A DNA stretch of 64,000 nt. It comes from Sphingomonas sp. PP-F2F-G114-C0414. GTDB taxonomy: Bacteria; Pseudomonadota; Alphaproteobacteria; Sphingomonadales; Sphingomonadaceae. The stretch spans positions 474,581 to 538,580 of the forward strand of contig NZ_RCWT01000012.1 in the NCBI RefSeq assembly GCF_003688595.1, read 5' to 3'. Under the pieces are notes generated by a model. That model worked only from the letters and a program-made list of their open reading frames with translations. It ran no database searches and had not been told where the DNA came from. The translations under genes were made by a program, and so were the position numbers. This document shows positions 55,684 to 63,999 of the stretch, in pieces. Each line of letters opens with the position of its first letter. Within the stretch, counting starts at the first letter, position 1.

Positions 55684-55960
55684 GTGACACGCGCCGCCTC
55701 AGCGCCATCTGAGCGCGGGCGCGACGTAGGTCAGGACGGACTCGAGCACATGCGCGTTATAGTCGATGCTGAGTTGGTTCGGCACCGTGAGCAGGTTGCA
55801 GGCCTTTATCAGGAACGCACCGAGAATAAGGCTCGCAACGGCGCTATCTCGAGCCTTCTCCGCGACGGCCGAAGCTGGCGCGATATCATGGCCGCGACCT
55901 GATGCAGCCGAACGCTGCTCGCCAAGATCGCTGGTAATCGCCGACTACAGGCAGAGGCTG
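55684..55960 (+). pseudogene. Small HTH protein fragment with internal stop
   Basis: The frame EQVAGLYQERTENKARNGAI, SSLLRDGRSWRDIMAAT is followed by a TGA at 55900 and then continues in the same frame CSRTLLAKIAGNRR. Restoring TGA to Gly gives AATGCSRTLLAKIA, a clear helix-turn-helix. This is a nonsense-mutated DNA-binding protein of the kind carried by mobile elements. Downstream the frame runs directly into an AraC fragment. Confidence 0.5.
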
Positions 55961-56272
55961 ACGGAGCGATCCGGGGAGATGAGCCGGAAGCGCATCTCAT
56001 GTCGAAGGTCGCTGCGCGGATCGAGACGCCTGAATACCGCGTGCGGCGTCACATCAATGGCGGGCTCGGCCTTTGCAACGTCAGCGACTACCTAAACGAA
56101 CACCGGATCGCCGAAGTCCGCAGCGCGCTCGCCGCCCTCGCAGGCCGACGTGCCGCTCCTGACGAGCGCGATGGGTGCCAGGGTTGGCAACCTCGTGATG
56201 TCCAACCGGGTGCTCAAAGAACGTTTCGGCAAAGCCCCCAGCACGTTTTGGCGGCGGCATCTCGAAGGCTAG
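55961..56272 (+). pseudogene. C-terminal AraC-type HTH fragment, frameshifted
   Basis: VAARIETPEYRVRRHINGGLG and NVSDYLNEHRIAEVRSALA fit the first AraC helix-turn-helix. A frameshift near 56140 leads to ADVPLLTSAMGARVGNLVMS and RVLKERFGKAPSTFWRRHLE with TAG at 56270, the second HTH. The ligand domain is missing. The fused frame with the preceding fragment shows a deletion joined the two. Confidence 0.7.
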
Positions 56273-56297
56273 GCGCGCCGCCCTCCAAGCCTGCGTA

Positions 56298-56321
56298 CCA
56301 GTCGTTTTCGAAAATGACTGG
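56298..56321. promoter_or_regulatory. 24-base near-perfect palindrome, operator of the lost efflux operon
   Basis: Left half CCAGTCGTTTTC (56298-56309) pairs with right half GAAAATGACTGG (56310-56321) at 11 of 12 positions. It lies 80 bases before the adaptor remnant, the usual spot for a TetR-type repressor site of an RND efflux operon. Confidence 0.5.
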
Positions 56322-56400
56322 TCGGTTTCGAGGATCGGCGTGCCAGGATAGGTTCAAATCGGCAAGTCGACCGCGTTCACAACGGGACGCGACGACACCG

Positions 56401-56858
56401 ATGATTTCCATTGCCCCGACCAGGCTGCCAAGCAAGCTGCCGACTAAGCTGATCATCGCCGGTTGCCCCTCCTTGCTTGTGCCAGCTGCTCTTCTGAGCC
56501 GGTCATATCGCCCCGATCCGACGCCACGCTTGTTAACGTGGTCACCATCCATCATGCCGGCAGACAGACCGCGGCGTTGGGCGGCGTCCTGCGCCCGCGC
56601 CGCGACATTGGCTTCAGGACCGGCGGCCGGGTGCTCGCGCTGAACGTGCAGGTCGGCGCCCGCCTCTACGATCGTGATCTGGCGTCGCGGCACCAAACGC
56701 TCGCGACGGTCGAGGCCCGCTACGCCCGTGGCGATTTCGGCGCACTGCCCGTGCTCGGCACGCGCCAAGCAACATCAACGGCAGAGCCCGCGGTCGTTCG
56801 CCAGCGCGTCGCGTCGACGCTCACACACATCCAGCGCCACCGCGCGCTTGGCGGCTAG
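56401..56858 (+). pseudogene. Efflux operon scar: RND adaptor start joined to NodT-type end
   Basis: Codons from 56401 give a lipoprotein-like signal (LIIAGCPSLLVPAALLS) that needs a frame change to reach NVVTIHHAGRQTAALGG and RPRRDIGFRTGGRVLALNVQ, the beginning of RND membrane-fusion proteins. Without a break the frame then reads SRHQTLATVEARYARGDFGA and ending ALGG, the C-terminus of NodT/TolC outer-membrane factors (normally ...YRALGGGW). The RND pump gene between them is gone, so about 5 kb were deleted, leaving both operon ends. Confidence 0.65.
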
Positions 56859-56898
56859 CCGTTCTCTTCACCCTTATCGATCAGCAAAGGATCTTCCC

Positions 56899-57750
56899 GT
56901 GCTCTATACCCAAACCCTGAAATTCACGCTCGCCAGCATTCTCGCCGCGACCGTCACGCTACCCGCCTACGCACAGGACCAGCCGGCCGATCCGTACCGC
57001 GATACCGTGACCGTCGGTGCCGGCGTCGCGGCACTCCCTGATTACGAAGGCTCCAACGACTACCGGATCACCCCCGTCCCCGCCGCGATCGGCGCCGTCA
57101 GGGGGTACGGCTTCGTGCTTGCCGGCAACCAGCTGAGCGTCGACCTAATCAAGGACGAGCCCGGTCCAGTCTGGGATTTCCAGGTTGGTCCGATCGTCCA
57201 GCTGAACTTCAACCGCAGTTCGCTCGGTAACATAGTCGACCTTCGCGTCCGTGCGCTCGGCAAGCGCGCCACCGCAGTCGAAGTTGGCGGCTATGTTGGC
57301 ATAGGCAAAACCGGAGTGCTGACGAGCCCGTACGACAAGCTGTCGGTCACGCTCGGCTATCGCCACGACATCAGCAATGTCCACGACAGCGGCATCTGGA
57401 ACCCCAGCATCACTTATTTCACGCCGCTGTCCCGCAAGGCTGCGATCGGCGTGTTCGCGTCCGCCGACATCGTCGAACGCAGCTATGCCCAAACCTATTA
57501 CAGCGTCTCAACGGCGCAGAGCGTCGCGAGCGGTTTGCCTATCTATGCCGCCGGTGCTGGCCTCAAGAACTGGACGCTCGGCGCGATCGGCAGCTATTCG
57601 CTCACTGGCGACCTACTGCAGGGCATCAAGATCGTCGCGGGCGGCACTTATGGACGCATGGAAGGTGACATCGCCCGCAGCCCGCTCGTCGCGATCGCCG
57701 GATCGCGCGATCAGTGGCTCGGGACGTTCGGTCTTGCCTATACGTTCTAG
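56899..57750 (+). CDS. MipA/OmpV-family outer-membrane protein
   Basis: 283 residues from a GTG with AAGGA ahead. Signal peptide LKFTLASILAATVTLPAYA. The mature part DTVTVGAGVAALPDYEGSND, YRITPVPAAIGAVRGYGFVL and final aromatic LGTFGLAYTF are typical MipA/OmpV barrels. MipA scaffolds murein enzymes in E. coli; other members are porin-like. The gene is intact despite lying in debris. Confidence 0.88.
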   Translation: MLYTQTLKFTLASILAATVTLPAYAQDQPADPYRDTVTVGAGVAALPDYEGSNDYRITPVPAAIGAVRGYGFVLAGNQLSVDLIKDEPGPVWDFQVGPIVQLNFNRSSLGNIVDLRVRALGKRATAVEVGGYVGIGKTGVLTSPYDKLSVTLGYRHDISNVHDSGIWNPSITYFTPLSRKAAIGVFASADIVERSYAQTYYSVSTAQSVASGLPIYAAGAGLKNWTLGAIGSYSLTGDLLQGIKIVAGGTYGRMEGDIARSPLVAIAGSRDQWLGTFGLAYTF

Positions 57751-58439
57751 TCCGTAGTGTGGGTCCGGCCAGTTGGCCCGTAGCCGGTCATTTACCCACA
57801 GCAAGGTCGACTATAGGGGCGTTCACGCTGGCACAGCTCAGATGCCCCATTCCCAGACACTCAGCGCTTCGTTGGCTAGCTTCAACTTCAGACATGTCTT
57901 CATCTCAGTGGAACGCGGCGTCAAGCCGCCACGGATCAAGAATTTATTGGCGAACATTGGGACAAAGCCGTCGTTCGGGCAATCGGCCGTGAACGTCGAG
58001 CTCTGGAAAAATTGGCCTTGCGGGGGGCTCCGAGATCGGCTCGGCAACAAGCTAGCCCGAGGTAGCGACTTCGTCGAAATTGGATCTCACGCCAAAACAG
58101 CAGCCGCTGTTCCCTGACGAAAAACGTCGTCTCCGAGGTTGTCGCGCACTTTCTGAATCCGACAGGGCATCTCGGACAATGATACGGACATGGAGCACGT
58201 ACGCCACCGCGCAAGCCGCAATTCTCCAAGATTTAGGGTGCGCGGCAGCGACAAACCAATATTTTACGACGGCGCTCGGCGGCCAGTCGACACTAAAACG
58301 CGGCCGGGCCATTTCCGCTCATAATCCGACATCGAAGGAACTCTCGCGGCTTTCCAGAAGCGACCATTCCACTTGGAAGACGTAACTGCCGTTTGCGCGA
58401 CCGGAAGATTGCGGCGCTTCGAAGTCGTTGGCCACTCTT
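57751..58439. other. Long region without a recognisable gene
   Basis: About 690 bases. Frames on both strands are short and lack family features or ribosome sites. Base composition is lower in GC than the flanks. I see no tRNA or clear repeat; it may be decayed DNA at the edge of the effector cassette. Confidence 0.5.
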
Positions 58440-58994
58440 CTATTGGAGCAGCGCGAGCGCTCGTCGGTATTTATCAGCGCGTTCTCGATCCCGGTTCGTA
58501 ACAACGGGAAGGCGCGAAAGGTCCAAATTGTCGGCAATGTCGGCGCGCTTCACGTCGCGCGCGATCTCGTTTGCGGCGCAGCGCGCGACGAAAGCATCGT
58601 AGTCCTCATCATCGCGTCGGGTGAGTGCCACCACGGCGTCGGCAACCGCATCGCCGAAGCGAACGCGGATCGTAGCTGGCGTTACAGCGCAATCCTCGAC
58701 GACATCGTGCAGCACCGCGGTGATCCGGCGCACATCGTCCGCCTGCGCCAGCATTACCCGGAGCGGATGCAGGATGTAGGGCGCGCCAGCTTTGTCGACC
58801 TGTCCCTGATGCGCATGAGTTGCGAACACAATCGCTTCGTCAAGTGGGCTAAACGATAGGTCAGTAATTGTCGTACTCCTCTCGGGTCGCGAGCCGGCCG
58901 CCCATTCGAGCGTCCATATATAAGTGGTTTGAATAAACGGTTTCGCTCTCCCGCCTCCTACCCTTGAAGCGACGAAAAATTCGTCCCGACACAT
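58440..58994 (-). CDS. MESH1-like small alarmone hydrolase (HD domain)
   Basis: 184 residues as drawn; homology begins at about residue 45 (LDEAIVFATHAHQGQVDKAG), so the true start may be a rare codon downstream of the preceding stop. HD motifs: THAHQGQ (metal His), PYILHPLRVM, VLHDVVEDCAVTP (HD and ED) and VKRADIADNLDLS. These are the (p)ppGpp hydrolase motifs of SpoT/MESH1. It would cleave the 3' pyrophosphate of alarmones. Located downstream in the PAAR effector cassette and overlapping the small gene before it in another frame. Confidence 0.75.
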   Translation of the reverse strand: MCRDEFFVASRVGGGRAKPFIQTTYIWTLEWAAGSRPERSTTITDLSFSPLDEAIVFATHAHQGQVDKAGAPYILHPLRVMLAQADDVRRITAVLHDVVEDCAVTPATIRVRFGDAVADAVVALTRRDDEDYDAFVARCAANEIARDVKRADIADNLDLSRLPVVTNRDRERADKYRRALALLQ

Positions 58995-59097
58995 GCTCCC
59001 AGTGAAAGGCGACGTCTTCGAAGCTATAAATCAAATAGACGTCACGCCCCTCGCGAAATGCGTCGGATGGTACGCCGCGCTCATCGTCCTCAAACAA
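58861..59097 (-). CDS. Small 78-residue orphan protein
   Basis: Starts MFEDDERGVPSDAFREGRDV and includes YLIYSFEDVAFHWEHVSGRI and a tail ATREEYDNY. Aromatic and acidic, typical of immunity-like or toxin-associated orphan proteins, but no family is recognised. Its final 134 bases lie within the drawn 5' end of the hydrolase gene in another frame, so one of the two starts is wrong, more likely the hydrolase's. Confidence 0.5.
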   Translation of the reverse strand: MFEDDERGVPSDAFREGRDVYLIYSFEDVAFHWEHVSGRIFRRFKGRRRESETVYSNHLYMDARMGGRLATREEYDNY

Positions 59098-59169
59098 CGC
59101 AACGCCCTTCCTATTGGCCGCCTCATCGGCAACGCACGCCTGGATCCAAACGGACCCACCTCAAGCCGT

Positions 59170-59565
59170 TCACCTAGTTTCGAACCGTATATGCTCGAGG
59201 CTGGACCGAGGATCGCGCACGAGGTCGACGCTCAAAAATTGATCGTCGTATTGCAGCGTTCCGAACATCTCGTACATCAAACACTCGTGTTCCCCTCGAC
59301 GCTGCTGCTCTGCGCGTTCATAGTCATTCCACCCGGCACCAGGCACGTCGACCCAGAAATAGCCGCTGTTGATCTTGCCTTCCAAAAACGCGACAAACGC
59401 CCCCACCGGTCGGGCATCGACTTTAACGAAGCTCCATGCTCGATCATCTGGCTTGTTTTGAACGCTGACGCCCAGAGCCGCTGCGAGTTGCGTGACGGAA
59501 ACATTCGGTCCGATCCGAACTCCGTGAAAAACGAAAGAGGATGTCTCGTGTTCGAACGTCAACAT
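59170..59565 (-). CDS. Orphan protein in the effector cassette, immunity-like
   Basis: 131 residues from MLTFEHETSSFVFHGVRIG. It contains SVQNKPDDRAWSFVKVDARP and INSGYFWVDVPGAGWNDYER. The compact acidic, aromatic composition is common for immunity proteins. No known family recognised. Separated from the first immunity candidate by ~440 bases of non-coding sequence. Confidence 0.55.
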   Translation of the reverse strand: MLTFEHETSSFVFHGVRIGPNVSVTQLAAALGVSVQNKPDDRAWSFVKVDARPVGAFVAFLEGKINSGYFWVDVPGAGWNDYERAEQQRRGEHECLMYEMFGTLQYDDQFLSVDLVRDPRSSLEHIRFETR

Positions 59566-60002
59566 ATCAGGTTCCCGCGACACGATCCGCGCGAAAGCTC
59601 CCTCGCGGCATGGGCCAATGTATCATATCGACGTTTCGGAGCGCTGCTGATCTGGCGAAGCAAGTCCAAGTGATGCTGAAAACACGCGATATCGCACACG
59701 GCGCGTTGGCATCATTTCCCGCGCGCGCGCTGTTGTTCCGTCATCCCGTGGAAGTCACTTGGGGAATAACCGTCGCCGTTTTCACGTCATCGAGCTGTGT
59801 ACTGGTGCTGAAATTCACTCCACGTCATTTACTGATCACGACAAATGGCGGCGGAAATGACGTCGACCAGATTTCATGTTACCAGTTCGTATTCAACCAC
59901 AGTAAACCGTCCGCTGGTCAGCTCTTTACTAAACGCCGAAACCTCGCATTACTCCACGACATCGAAACCGTGCAGCACTGACTACTCGTATTTTGAGCCA
60001 CT
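59566..60002. other. Non-coding gap inside the effector cassette
   Basis: About 440 bases with lower GC and no supported gene. A 146-codon plus-strand frame (59541-59981) has no ribosome site and overlaps the orphan gene; I take it as chance. Confidence 0.45.
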
Positions 60003-60599
60003 TCACATTCGCCATGTTTCCAGCAAACTGCGCCGCGCCGCAGGACGCTCGGCTATCACGCTGCGGATAAAGGAAAGGTTCGCGTCGAATACCGGCACCT
60101 GCCAGATTGCTTCGCCTTGCGCCGATAGCCACGCCTTTATGATCCACAGCAAGGCGGTTTCGTGACGCCCGTCGGCGATACGGGCCGCCAATGCTGTGGC
60201 AAAGGATGGCGGCAGTTGATGGCGGGCGATCGCTTGCGCAGCGAAGGCCGAATCGCGGTCCTCGCGTGTGTCCAATCGATCGATTAGCGGGGCAAGGACG
60301 AGCACATTTCCCGTCAGGGCGAACAAAGTCTCACGGCGCGCACACTCGAACGCAATGCCTAGCCTCTTATCCTGAGCCTCCGCGGCTTCGAGCACGGCGA
60401 TGCTGCCGGCATCGCCGATCAATCTCAAGCCATCGAGATCGGTGGTATCGCCGGCCGAGCCACGCGTTTCCATCAACGCTCGCGCCCGCGTCAATTCGTT
60501 GGCGTCCATGCCCTCAAAGTGGAAGGGAAAATAGCCATCCGCCTTCTCCCGCCCCTTTGCCTCATATTGCTTGCTGAAGGCTGTCCAGGTCACGGCCAA
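60003..60599 (-). CDS. Putative immunity protein of the PAAR toxin
   Basis: 198 residues, MAVTWTAFSKQYEAKGREKA. Contains DGYFPFHFEGMDANELTRAR, a short HEAT-like helical series (LEAAEAQDKRLGIAFECARR, LVLAPLIDRLDTREDRDSAF) and a C-terminal RSVIAERPAARRSLLETWRM. The start overlaps the toxin stop by ten bases, the standard organisation for an effector and its cognate immunity gene. It has no signal peptide and would act in the cytoplasm, fitting a cytoplasmic NAD-consuming toxin. Confidence 0.7.
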   Translation of the reverse strand: MAVTWTAFSKQYEAKGREKADGYFPFHFEGMDANELTRARALMETRGSAGDTTDLDGLRLIGDAGSIAVLEAAEAQDKRLGIAFECARRETLFALTGNVLVLAPLIDRLDTREDRDSAFAAQAIARHQLPPSFATALAARIADGRHETALLWIIKAWLSAQGEAIWQVPVFDANLSFIRSVIAERPAARRSLLETWRM

Positions 60600-61849
60600 T
60601 TTCCCGTATCAGGCAACACGATCTTCTCCTCGAAACTGGTGATCCGACCTGCCGCTTTGCCGGCCTCGATCTCGGGCATCTCGTATTTTCGGAAGACGTA
60701 ACCGCCGCCTGCCCTACTTGGTGATTGCAACGCTTCAACGTCCCCCGTCAATCCGCGGGTATAGCGTGCAGATGTTTGGCCCCAGACCTGCTCGCCACCT
60801 TTGTCCCATGGCATAGAGGTGTTCAAATGATCCCAGTCATCGATGACCCGGCCACCCGGTGTGCCTTCCAGCGTCGTGCCCCCATGAGCCTCGGCATATT
60901 GCCCTGCCGCGACCTTGTTACCTGACCACAGGAAGCCACGCTGCCCGTCGGTTGATACATCCAGTCGGCGTACGACGCCGTCGATGTCTCCTGCGTCGAC
61001 ATGGCGTTTCAGTATGGCACGCGCGTCCTCGATTTGACCGTCTCTCGAGAGTTGCGAGATACGCGATCGCTCGCTCGCTATACTTCCTTCCCTTGCCAAC
61101 TTTGGCCCGGACACGACCATTCCCATGCCGACCAGACCCTGTAATAGGTCTCGGTAGCCCGGCCCGATCGCGTCCCCGACCAGACCGACGCCCTCCATGC
61201 CTACGAAACCCAGAGCCCCAATGCCGAGAAATGCGCCGAATGCGGCAACACCGGCCATCGCAGCAAACGCGCCAGCACCTACCGCGGCGCCTATCCCCAG
61301 AATCTGTAGGCCGCCACGCGTCCACGCCTCAAGGTCGAAAACGAAGCCGGTCCGCACCGTCTCGCCGCCAATGAAGACGTTAGGCGACGCGGTCTTGATA
61401 TGCGCGCCGCACGTCAGCATCGATTTCAGGCGCGACGCGGGCTGCCCGTTGATGAAGACGGTCGACGATCCCTCGCGGACGATAATCGATCCGAGCCAGG
61501 GAGGGTGATTGAACGGCAGGCCGTTGCAGCTCGACGCGCTCGACAATTCGGCGCGGATCGCGCTGCGTCCGTTGATGAAGACGTTCGGCGATCCCACCGC
61601 CAGCACGCCAGTCGTAGGTTCGGGCAGCTCGAAAATCGTCTCAAGTCCCGACGCGATCTGGTCTCCGGCCAGGCCACCGCCCGCCACCGCGCCCGCAATC
61701 GCCACCGCAGCAAGTCCGCCGGTTAAGCCGATCGCACCCACGACGGCGATCCCCGCCGCCACACCGACCAACGCGCCACCGACCATCGCCAGCATGCCAT
61801 AACCATGGGCGATCTCGTCCTCGACGCGGGCGGCGGGTTCCATGGTCAC
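60590..61849 (-). CDS. PAAR-domain T6SS effector with C-terminal CD38-like ADP-ribosyl cyclase/NADase domain
   Basis: 419 residues. N-terminal hydrophobic hairpin (~20-60), PAAR fold (~82-170) with repeated NVFING/TVFINGQPASR/NVFIGGETV turns, a second hydrophobic hairpin (~180-235), linker, then the toxin domain (~300-419). In the toxin, FLWSG gives Trp308, TTLEGT gives Glu328, QVWGQTS gives Trp356 and YEMPEI gives Glu390; these align with human CD38 Trp125 (LLWSR), Glu146 (TLEDT), Trp189 (FWKTVS) and Glu226 (SVEVHN), with similar spacing. CD38 breaks NAD+ to ADP-ribose or cyclic ADP-ribose. Residue 147 (Asp in CD38) is Gly here. The chaperone gene precedes it and the immunity gene overlaps it. 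The domain call rests on motif matching by eye. Confidence 0.8.
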   Translation of the reverse strand: MTMEPAARVEDEIAHGYGMLAMVGGALVGVAAGIAVVGAIGLTGGLAAVAIAGAVAGGGLAGDQIASGLETIFELPEPTTGVLAVGSPNVFINGRSAIRAELSSASSCNGLPFNHPPWLGSIIVREGSSTVFINGQPASRLKSMLTCGAHIKTASPNVFIGGETVRTGFVFDLEAWTRGGLQILGIGAAVGAGAFAAMAGVAAFGAFLGIGALGFVGMEGVGLVGDAIGPGYRDLLQGLVGMGMVVSGPKLAREGSIASERSRISQLSRDGQIEDARAILKRHVDAGDIDGVVRRLDVSTDGQRGFLWSGNKVAAGQYAEAHGGTTLEGTPGGRVIDDWDHLNTSMPWDKGGEQVWGQTSARYTRGLTGDVEALQSPSRAGGGYVFRKYEMPEIEAGKAAGRITSFEEKIVLPDTGNWP

Positions 61850-61877
61850 GGGGTTCAGCGAGTCACGGCTCTAAGAC

Positions 61878-62339
61878 TCATGGATAGCTTGCAGAGGCAG
61901 CCGGCGGATCAAAGACCAGGCTGGCCATCGCCCGTCGCCAGTCTGCGTCATGATAGCCGATGTCCGCAGGGAGTGTGGTCAGCGTACAGATGACGGCCAG
62001 GAAGCCGCTGTCGAAGAAGATCTGCCGCAACTGCATGGCGCGACCGTCCTTCTCGAATTGAAACTCAAGCCATCCCGCGTCGCGTTCATTGGCGTGAAAC
62101 AGTTCACGCTTAAGCTCGTGATAGCCGGGCAGGCTGCGACGTATAGTGTCGGCTTGTCCGTTGAAGTATGACGCGAACGGGGTAACGCCCTTACCCGGGT
62201 CCTTAGTGATAACGAAACTCGCATCGCCGCCACCGCCGGGAGCAGGCGGTAGGCGAAACGCCACGATCGACTGATCATGCCAAGAATCGGGCACATCAAA
62301 CACGGCCACACTGGTGCGATAGGACGACATGAGCTGCAT
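61878..62339 (-). CDS. DUF1795 (Eag-type) T6SS effector chaperone
   Basis: 153 residues, alternative start 62330. YRTSVAVFDVPDSWHDQSIV, ASFVITKDPGKGVTPFASYF and AMQLRQIFFDSGFLAVICTL match the DcrB/DUF1795 fold. EagR/EagT chaperones bind the membrane hairpins of PAAR effectors before loading onto the VgrG spike. The adjacent PAAR protein has exactly two such hairpins, strongly supporting the role. No VgrG or other T6SS core gene is in this window. Confidence 0.8.
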   Translation of the reverse strand: MQLMSSYRTSVAVFDVPDSWHDQSIVAFRLPPAPGGGGDASFVITKDPGKGVTPFASYFNGQADTIRRSLPGYHELKRELFHANERDAGWLEFQFEKDGRAMQLRQIFFDSGFLAVICTLTTLPADIGYHDADWRRAMASLVFDPPAASASYP

Positions 62340-62624
62340 AATGCCTCAGTCACGCGGTTCTCGCAACGCCCTACCGGGTGGCCGCGCGCGTAACGGGCCG
62401 TCCTGAGATCACCTCACCCGCAATCTCGGCTATCAAGCGTACGGATCCCCTCCATGCCGGCAAAGGGTGCGCGGGTATCGAGCAGGCAAGCATACATCGT
62501 CGCCTATGATCGGCTAAAAACCAACTCGTCGCAGATCGAGATTATCTCCCATTTCGCGGAACCGGGCTTCCCAGACGGGTAACCATATTGGACTGCGCTC
62601 TTTCTGCCGGGGGCGTGGCCGCTT

Positions 62625-62957
62625 TCAGGTCGCGAGCGTCAGGCTTCGAACGACCGCTATGTGCGCGTGAAGCGGCCGGGAGCGGCGTTCATGAACGAGC
62701 GCGCCCGCTTGCGTCCTATCGACCGCGTCTCGCCTCATGATCCAATCGACGGCATCACCACCAGCGCGGCAGGCAAAGCATTGCCATGCCGCGTCAGTCG
62801 CGTAGAGGCTGCGGGTTCCATCGGGATGCCACGGAAAGGCGCCATGGAGCCGGTCAACTCCATCGACGAATGGTTGCAGGTGGACGGTCTGGCCAATCGG
62901 CCCGACCAGCGCACCGCGCGTTGATCCGTCGCGCAATGAGAACGTATTGTTTTCCAT
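62625..62957 (-). CDS. Degenerate CHC2 zinc-finger (primase-type) protein
   Basis: 110 residues, MENNTFSLRDGS, with GGCGGA before the ATG. The central FPWHPDGTRSLYATDAAWQC and FACRAGGDAVDWIMRRD match the DnaG-type CHC2 finger of phage/plasmid primases; the first cysteine of CPxH is Phe, so the zinc site is damaged (FPWH ... CFAC). The rest of a primase is missing. Part of mobile debris at the window edge. Confidence 0.45.
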   Translation of the reverse strand: MENNTFSLRDGSTRGALVGPIGQTVHLQPFVDGVDRLHGAFPWHPDGTRSLYATDAAWQCFACRAGGDAVDWIMRRDAVDRTQAGALVHERRSRPLHAHIAVVRSLTLAT

Positions 62958-62959
62958 AT

Positions 62960-63260
62960 CCGCCTGCCTCGTCCAGATTGCCGATCTGTATGCTGGAACA
63001 TAATTTCGGTTGGCTCACTACGACGATCGCCGATCCGGAGCGACCAATCAATGCGGATTGGGTCGGTGTCGGCATCAGCGATGAACCCGCCCCGCGCTCG
63101 AACGCACGGTGCAGAGATAGCACGAACGATCGTCGCCAAGATCAGAATGAGGCGCCGCGCAAGCGGCCACGCTTTTCCGTTTTCGATCCGCGAAAGCGCA
63201 ACCCGACTGATCCCGACCTGCGCCGCAAAAACCTTCGCATGGTTCGCCGCGGGGTGCCCT
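62960..63260 (-). pseudogene. Xre-family regulator fragment
   Basis: Minus-strand codons read KVFAAQVGISRVALSRIENG and KAWPLARRLILIL, an obvious Cro/CI helix-turn-helix, in an open frame that lacks any usual start codon and merges into the serine-recombinase sequence at its 5' side. The end beyond ~63100 has no match. It is likely an N-terminally truncated remnant from the same mobile element. Confidence 0.55.
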
Positions 63261-63908
63261 CTATTCAGATCGGCACCCGGCTGAACGACGAAGGCGTGCC
63301 GGCCCCCGTGGTGGGGAGTGGAACGCCTCGACGGTCCGAGGCGATCCCGCCAAACTCGTCGGCATCCTCAACAACCCGCTCTACGTGGGACGCCTAGCAT
63401 GGGGGCGCCGGAAGTGGCGCAGGAACCCCGACAGCGAGAAGCGCGAACGCCGCTATCGGCTCCGTAACCAGTCTGATTGGGTAGAAGTTGGGATCCCCGA
63501 TCTTCAAATCATCGACGATACTGTCTTCGAAGCCGCGCGCGATGAAATCGAACGCCGCAAGCGCCCGGCAACGGCATCGTCGACAGTCGGCAGCAAGCGC
63601 ACAAAGCATCTCCTGTCCGGGCTCATCCGCTGTATTTGCTGCGGGGCAAACTATACGATCAGCGGGAAGGACTATTATCGCTGTGCCGGCTAGAAGGAGC
63701 GCGGCACCTTCAATAATCGCGTGTCGGTTCGCAAGGAACCTTTGGAGGCCGCGACGCTGGCGGTTCTGCAGGAGCATCTGCTGACCGAAAAACATGTGCG
63801 GCTATTTACAGAAGAATTCGAGCACGAGATGCAGCGATTGGGCCGCGAGGACGCGGGCATGGAGCACGCAGCTCAATACCGCCTCAAGCAGGTCACTACT
63901 GAACTTGA
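63240..63908 (+). pseudogene. Serine recombinase C-terminal remnant
   Basis: GVPSIQIGTRLNDEGVPAP, then after a frame change LVGILNNPLYVGRLAWGRRK, followed by NQSDWVEVGIPDLQIIDDTV and the zinc-ribbon block LLSGLIRCICCGANYTISGK match the Recombinase and zinc-ribbon regions of large serine recombinases. The TAG at 63691 replaces a Tyr (CAG-YKERG becomes stop), then KERGTFNNRVSVRKEP and EHLLTEKHVRLFTEEFEHEM continue. The N-terminal catalytic Ser domain is absent. After ~63908 the sequence diverges. Decayed integrase of an excised or degraded element. Confidence 0.75.
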
Positions 63909-63944
63909 CGTGACCCCCGCCTTTCATCCAACTGCAACCAGAGA

Positions 63945-63989
63945 CCGACCGTTGTTGTCGCGCAGGAGCGCGGGTGAAGCAACGGTCGG
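63945..63989. repeat. Inverted repeat CCGACCGTTG ... CAACGGTCGG
   Basis: Ten perfectly paired bases (63945-63954 and 63980-63989) with a 25-base loop, just where the recombinase similarity ends. Could be a transposon end, recombinase site or hairpin terminator. Confidence 0.5.
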
Positions 63990-63999
63990 GTTTAAACCC
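63988..63999. repeat. Perfect palindrome GGGTTTAAACCC
   Basis: Twelve-base perfect palindrome at the window edge, adjoining the preceding inverted repeat. Its context to the right is not visible. Confidence 0.5.

Noticed and set aside
59541..59981. 146-codon plus-strand frame in the effector cassette
   Set aside because: No ribosome site, unlikely composition and partly antisense to a better gene.
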